64,000 bases of DNA. Source: BRH-c25 sp035627615. Its GTDB lineage: Bacteria > Bacillota > Clostridia > Lutisporales > Lutisporaceae. The notes under the pieces are model-generated. The model was not told the DNA's origin and did no database searches. It worked only from the letters and a program-made list of their open reading frames with translations. The stretch covers positions 1 to 64,000 of the forward strand of contig DASPLL010000080.1 of NCBI GenBank assembly GCA_035627615.1, written 5' to 3'. This document shows positions 60,001 to 64,000 of this stretch, one piece after another; positions within the stretch are counted from its first letter, which is position 1; every line of letters begins with the position of its first letter. The translations under genes were made by a program, and so were the position numbers.

Positions 60001-63000
60001 TCTGGTCCATGCAAGCTCGAAGGCTCTGTCTATAGAGGAGCAGTCATGGTATTTTTCCGCTGCCAGCATAATCTTCTCCTTGTCATCAGAAATACCTGTG
60101 ATATAGTTAAGCTTTACTGTCTGCCCCGGCTGCAGCCTTACTCTGCACCTCAGGCTCATTATCGGATCCAGGACCGGCCCTACGGTATTGGATAAAGGAT
60201 GGCTTCCCTCAACTGCAGCAGGTTTTTCAACAGAGTTCCCCCTGCCTATGAACCTTGCCCTGTCCGTTTCATATTGTATCCCACCAAGTACTTCTTCCTT
60301 CACTGTCAGCTCATGGAATGCATATACCGGAGATTTTTTCTCCTCCCTTGGCCTTCTTACCGCAAGTAATGTATTGTATCTGTGCAGATACTCCGTCCTT
60401 ATGAACAGATTGCTGAAGGCAGGATGTGCCAGATCAGCGGATTGCGGTGTAATCGTAACTTCAAAATAACTGGTTACTTCCAGTATCCTCGGCTGCTGAC
60501 TGTGATTGGTCAGGGTAAGCCTCCTGATCTCTACATCATCCTCCGGTGATACAATGATCTCGGTACCGGTATCAATATCTCCATCAGTTCTGGCAATAGA
60601 AATCTTATCCTGGGAGAACACAACCTTATACCTGTTAGGCAGTACCCCGCACGGATTGAGGGAATTTGACCACACTGAACTGCCGTCTATATCCTGAATA
60701 TAGAAGAACATGCCTGAATTATTCAGTATACTATCCTCTCTCCATCTGGTCACGGCTAGATCACGGTATTTGCTGAATCCGGAACCATTGTCGGTCACCA
60801 TTACGGAATAATCACCATTAGACAGCATATGGACCTCCGGAAGTATGTTGTTGTTCAGTCCCAATACCTTGGTGTATTCAATATCTTCCTTGGTAGCCTC
60901 ATCGAAGGGCTCGATCTTCTCTTTGTAATCCTTTGCGAATATCACTCTGGAAGGTATCTTTTCCTGCATGAGTATATCTACTGCTTTTATAACAGGCTCC
61001 CTGTGGAATCTTTCCTGCATCACATAATCATTTATTATATTATTGAGAGCCAGCAGGCTCATACCCTGGTGGTGTGCCATGAAGCTTCTTACTATGCTGC
61101 TCTTCTTACCTTTTTTCAACCTTTCCGGTGTATAATCTATAGCCTCATAAAATCCATAGCGGCTGTCCAAGCCTTCTTCTTTAAGCTGCATAATATTTTT
61201 CGCTGCTTCTCCAGGATCTACCATCAATGCCAAAACAGTGGCATACGGCGCTATCACAGTATCGTTGATAAGCCCCCGCTTTAGCCCGAGACTCGGTATT
61301 CCAAAAGCTTTATACTGATAGTTAAGCCTGAAGTCAAAGGCATAATAGCCTGACTCCGATACGCCCCAGGGAACCTTCCTTTTACGTCCGTAATCTTTCT
61401 GACATTCGATAACAAAATCATAGGTCTCATGGAGCAGAGTATTGGGATAATCCTTCATAATAAGCAGCGGCATAAGATATTCGAACATTGTACCGGTCCA
61501 GGAAAGCAACCCCTTATATCCATTGACCGAAGTCAGTGTCCTGTTGAGCATAAACCAATGCTCTTTCTTGACTTCACCCCGGGCAATTGCAATAAGACTT
61601 GCCTGTCTCGCCTCTGAAGCCAGCAGATCATAATAGGACTTTGTAAGCTGTTCTTCTTCCTCATTGTAGCCGATGGAAAAGAGCTTCCGTTTATTGTCAA
61701 AGAGAGGAAGGAAGGATGTATCCTCAATCAGCCTGTCAATCCTGGCAATCAAATCATTCAGCTTACCGTCTATCTCTCCGGTATCCTCCTTTATTCCTTC
61801 GTGATTGATATCCTTAAGAAAAGTACTGGCAGCCTTATGAAGCTTTATGCCCCAATTGAGCCTTTTCAGATCACTCTTTCTTATGATCTCCTCAAGCAGC
61901 TCCCGAAATCTGGAATACTCCAGTTCCTCACCCTCCAAAGCATTCTTAAAAAACCTGGCGGGTATATGGAGCTGTTCGTCTTCATGCCTGACCAGCTCAG
62001 AGGTATCCTGCAGTCCTAACACCATGCTCTTATCAATGTTATCCCTCTTCTGATATTCAAGCAGACCTTGCCTCAAGGTCATAAGATAGGCTATGAAGTT
62101 ACCGCTGTCTACTGTTGAAATATAGCTGGGTCTCAATACCTCCAGTGTAATAGTGTCATACCAGTTATAGAGATGGCCTCTCCACTTTTTCAGCTTTTCT
62201 ATTGTTGTTATTGTATTATCCAGTCTTTCAAGCATTTCCCTGGTGCTAATGTAGCCCATATCCCTAGCAGACATGATTGAGGCCAGAAGCAATCCGATAT
62301 TTGTGGGAGAAGTCCTGTGAGCTACACCATTGGGAGGGTTCTCCTGGTAGTTGTCCGGAGGGAGGTAATTATCCAGGGCACTTACAAAATCCTCAAAGAA
62401 GCCCCATGTCTTCCTTGTTAACTCTCTCAGCTCCATTACTTCCTTTTCTCCAAGGATGTTCTTTTCTCTTGGTCTGGGCTTGCTTATCCAATGGGCCAGT
62501 GAAGGAGCAGCAGTCCAAAGTACAGCCAGGACTAGTACTCCGAAAAAGGCCTCAGGTGTATTGAAAATACTTAATACAACTGCAACTGCGGCTGCTGCCG
62601 GACATATCCACATACGTCTCCAGTAGCTGGCAATATCATTTTTTAATGCCAGCTCCATATCTGCTGCAGTTATCCATTCAAGCATATTTTTCTTTGTAAT
62701 AAGCACCCGTACCAGTGTTTTAACTATGGCATCCAGCATAAGCTGTGCCTGATGCGGGAGAAACGTCAATACAAGCATAGATTGTATAAATTGTGTTCTT
62801 ACTCTGTCCAGGGCACCATAGCCGTTTTTATCGCTCAGCTTCTCATTATACTTGATAAGTATAGCCTCAGCAAAGTTTATGAATATGGGAAATACCGCTG
62901 CGGCTAAAGTAAACAAAAACCACACCAATGCATTACCAGGCATTATGCTGAGGGAAAGCAGGAAAAGCAATATCTCACTTGGCGCAACAAGGCTTCTCCT

Positions 63001-64000
63001 CATATTGTCAAGAATTTTCCACCTGTTTATTGCAGATAACGGATTTTTTATGCTCTGACCCTTTGCATTACTTACCCTGCCAAAAAGCCACCTCAGAAGC
63101 TGCCAGTCTCCCCTGACCCACCTGTGCTGCCGCATTGAATGTGCATTGTAGCCTGAAGGATATCCGTCAATAAGCTCTATATCTGTGACAAGGCCTACTC
63201 TGACATGGGAGCCTTCAATAAGGTCATGGCTGAGTACTGTATTCTCGGGTATCATATTCCTGAGAATCCCCTGGAATACTGCAAGTTCATATATTCCTTT
63301 ACCTGTAAAAATACCTTCTCCAAAGTAATCCTGATATACATCCGATACAGCATTGGTATAAATATCTATACCTCCCTGTCCTGCAAAAATCCGTGCGAAT
63401 CTGGAGGCATTTGCGCTTGTAATATTTACACTGATCCTCGGCTGCAATAATCCGTAGCCTTCCCTTACTATACCCCTGCTTTCATCTACAACAGCCTTAT
63501 TCAACGGATGAGTTACCGTCCCCAGTAATCTTCTGGCTGTTTCAATACTGAGCTTGGTATCGGCATCAATTGTAATAACATATTTTATATCCTTCAGTAC
63601 ACTTATGTTCCCCTCAATATGTTCAAAGGACAAGGGTCTGCTTCCCAACAGAAGCTCATTGAATTCATACAAGGCGCCCCTCTTGCGTTCCCAACCCATC
63701 CATCTGTTCTGTGCTTTGTTGAATATCCTTTTCCTGTGGAAAAAAAAGAACCTATCCGCATCCTTCCCATATTTCTTATTAAGCTCTCTTACCTTCATAA
63801 TGGCTGCCGTTATGATTTCCTGATCCCCTTCGGCATTTTCCCGGTCATGATCCTTATAATCCCCGAGTAATGCAAAATACAGATTTTCCTCTCTGTTGGC
63901 AAGGTAGTATTCCTCAAGGTTCAGGAGCAGCTTCACTGCAGTACTTCCCTTTGTGAGCAAAGTAGGTACCACAACAATTGCAGCTGCACTCCCGGGGATC
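57016..64000 (-). CDS. ndvB: Cyclic beta-1,2-glucan synthase-like protein (NdvB/ChvB type), N-terminus beyond window
   Basis: At least 2327 residues, open at the window edge. The visible part starts in a GT84 glycosyltransferase (IVVVPTLLTKG, ITIDADTKLS, SHDLIEGS, QHRWVRGDWQLLRWL), with several membrane segments at about 330-480 of the visible chain. A glycoamylase-like region follows (GLLSWTGTMFEYLMPLL, WGVSESGYYAFD, SFMAHHQGMSLLAL). Further on lie two GH94-type beta-sandwich and (alpha/alpha)6 parts, with YGFRDQLQDSL and the catalytic-Asp block GDWNDGMSTVG near 57970-57990. Such enzymes polymerise UDP-glucose on themselves, cyclise and trim a beta-1,2-glucan. Full members reach about 2,800 residues, so a few hundred are missing. 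Confidence 0.92.
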   Translation of the reverse strand, partial: IPGSAAAIVVVPTLLTKGSTAVKLLLNLEEYYLANREENLYFALLGDYKDHDRENAEGDQEIITAAIMKVRELNKKYGKDADRFFFFHRKRIFNKAQNRWMGWERKRGALYEFNELLLGSRPLSFEHIEGNISVLKDIKYVITIDADTKLSIETARRLLGTVTHPLNKAVVDESRGIVREGYGLLQPRISVNITSANASRFARIFAGQGGIDIYTNAVSDVYQDYFGEGIFTGKGIYELAVFQGILRNMIPENTVLSHDLIEGSHVRVGLVTDIELIDGYPSGYNAHSMRQHRWVRGDWQLLRWLFGRVSNAKGQSIKNPLSAINRWKILDNMRRSLVAPSEILLFLLSLSIMPGNALVWFLFTLAAAVFPIFINFAEAILIKYNEKLSDKNGYGALDRVRTQFIQSMLVLTFLPHQAQLMLDAIVKTLVRVLITKKNMLEWITAADMELALKNDIASYWRRMWICPAAAAVAVVLSIFNTPEAFFGVLVLAVLWTAAPSLAHWISKPRPREKNILGEKEVMELRELTRKTWGFFEDFVSALDNYLPPDNYQENPPNGVAHRTSPTNIGLLLASIMSARDMGYISTREMLERLDNTITTIEKLKKWRGHLYNWYDTITLEVLRPSYISTVDSGNFIAYLMTLRQGLLEYQKRDNIDKSMVLGLQDTSELVRHEDEQLHIPARFFKNALEGEELEYSRFRELLEEIIRKSDLKRLNWGIKLHKAASTFLKDINHEGIKEDTGEIDGKLNDLIARIDRLIEDTSFLPLFDNKRKLFSIGYNEEEEQLTKSYYDLLASEARQASLIAIARGEVKKEHWFMLNRTLTSVNGYKGLLSWTGTMFEYLMPLLIMKDYPNTLLHETYDFVIECQKDYGRKRKVPWGVSESGYYAFDFRLNYQYKAFGIPSLGLKRGLINDTVIAPYATVLALMVDPGEAAKNIMQLKEEGLDSRYGFYEAIDYTPERLKKGKKSSIVRSFMAHHQGMSLLALNNIINDYVMQERFHREPVIKAVDILMQEKIPSRVIFAKDYKEKIEPFDEATKEDIEYTKVLGLNNNILPEVHMLSNGDYSVMVTDNGSGFSKYRDLAVTRWREDSILNNSGMFFYIQDIDGSSVWSNSLNPCGVLPNRYKVVFSQDKISIARTDGDIDTGTEIIVSPEDDVEIRRLTLTNHSQQPRILEVTSYFEVTITPQSADLAHPAFSNLFIRTEYLHRYNTLLAVRRPREEKKSPVYAFHELTVKEEVLGGIQYETDRARFIGRGNSVEKPAAVEGSHPLSNTVGPVLDPIMSLRCRVRLQPGQTVKLNYITGISDDKEKIMLAAEKYHDCSSIDRAFELAWTRSQVEMRYLNLRKEEIELYRQLMSQIIYLSPLRRRQENAIRDNRKGQPGLWSYGISGDLPIVLAYIEKAEEIDFIKELLKAHEYWRLKGLIVDIVIVNEEEGSYSQPLYNLLQDMVSVSHARDIREKAGGVFIKQGRSIPEEDKQLLSAAARIVVRGRNGALSVQTKVRNGENVFEYKRWKDKGKGHNKNDVKPIALQGFNGYGGFDKEGREYVIKLTEGMNTPVPWSNIVANKSIGFLVTESGASTTWAENSRENKLTTWSNDPVLDPSGEIIYMRDENTGEIWSVTPRPIRTAAPYIIRHGFGYSVFEHGWNGIEHELTEFAPVSDSVKLCVLKLKNTTASRKQLSATYYARTVLGVSDQSTAQHVYTELHGNGAILIRNNYNTDFPDRIAFLDTNAEERYYTGDRREFLGNMGSLKHPEALRKDRLPNTLGAGFDPCACIQAIVELKPREQKELVFMLGQYDSHKAVSTCTEKYRNIKEVYKALAEVKAFWEGILRKVEVTTPDKNMDIMLNGWLLYQTINCRMWARTAFYQSGGAYGFRDQLQDSLAVLNALPELTKNQILFHAAHQFLEGDVQHWWHPGSNKGIRTRFSDDLLWLPYVTINYINRTGDIGILENRAEFLEDEQLKEGEDERYNIPYVSDVRTSLYDHCIRAIERALKFGHHGIPLMGSGDWNDGMSTVGNKGKGESVWLGWFLYDILINFSELCRLKKDMNKADRYMNIAKEIAKAQEENAWDGNWYRRAYFDNGLPLGSAENTECKIDSIAQSWAVISGAANPERIREAMGAVEQYLIKKDDGLIMLLTPPFEEGDMEPGYIKGYLPGVRENGGQYTHAAVWVVMAYAIMGNGDKAWELFNMLNPINHANTMLEASRYKVEPYVMAADVYAVPPHTGRGGWTWYTGASGWMYNVGMQQILGFKKKGDRIVFEPCIPKDWSEYNIKYMHGRNTTYSIIIRNPDRVSKGEVTIVQDGTKLEGREIMLVDDGMEHKVEVSMR

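Overview
The window reads as chromosomal DNA of an anaerobic, endospore-forming member of the Clostridia. It carries spo0A, spoIVB, the whole spoIIIA operon and sigK, a Gram-positive type IV pilus locus without a secretin, and moderately AT-rich DNA. One minor pilin carries a module resembling the X2 Ig-like domains of cellulosomal scaffoldins, which hints at the cellulolytic clostridia (old cluster III). That placement is inference. Almost every gene lies on the minus strand; the one clear plus-strand gene is an aminotransferase at 51.4-52.6 kb. No rRNA, tRNA, CRISPR array, prophage or insertion sequence was seen.

Layout, left to right (transcription mostly right to left). 1-2145: a membrane histidine kinase cut by the window edge. 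2515-21344: the conserved sporulation/housekeeping block spoIIIAA-AH, asp23, nusB, a tsaD paralogue, xseA, xseB, ispA, a PAP2-like gene, dxs, tlyA, nadK, argR, recN, spoIVB, spo0A. This follows the Bacillus order, without accBC and folD at this place. 21474-25009: a Cys-rich CD1247-type protein, efp, an Xaa-Pro peptidase and an endonuclease IV-like TIM-barrel gene. 25028-36057: the type IV pilus locus pilA, pilB, pilT, pilC, pilD N-domain, pilM, pilN, pilO, pilD catalytic domain, comFB, and three minor pilins. 36160-43137: a YqeG phosphatase, sigK, a class B PBP, and the udk-trhP-trmR-mltG set. 43433-48832: bipA, a lipid kinase, RNase J and fur. 48890-51159: feoA, feoB and a coupled tiny Cys-rich protein under a double Fur box. 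52662-56881: DUF1292, ruvX, a ferredoxin-fused aldo/keto reductase, a large unknown membrane protein and ireB. 57016-64000: most of a giant cyclic beta-1,2-glucan synthase-like protein, open at the right edge.

The genes combine into a few stories. The kinase beside spo0A, a sigma-H-like promoter with an embedded 0A box, spoIVB, spoIIIA and sigK outline the sporulation pathway. The pilus locus combines a full assembly machine, a prepilin peptidase split into two genes, a ComFB protein (a family reported to bind cyclic dinucleotides), and a minor pilin with an X2-type module and a repetitive beta-rich tail. Together these suggest a regulated pilus with a surface- or polysaccharide-binding tip.

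The intergenic spaces are rich in small structured repeats. These include a 107-bp two-stem element present twice with a paired base change in one stem, 14-bp half-sites of it at two other loci, mosaic palindromes flanking bipA and the lipid kinase in opposite orientation, a 109-bp hairpin element, and a heptamer tandem array. Nothing could be searched or folded by computer here; all family names rest on recognised motifs.
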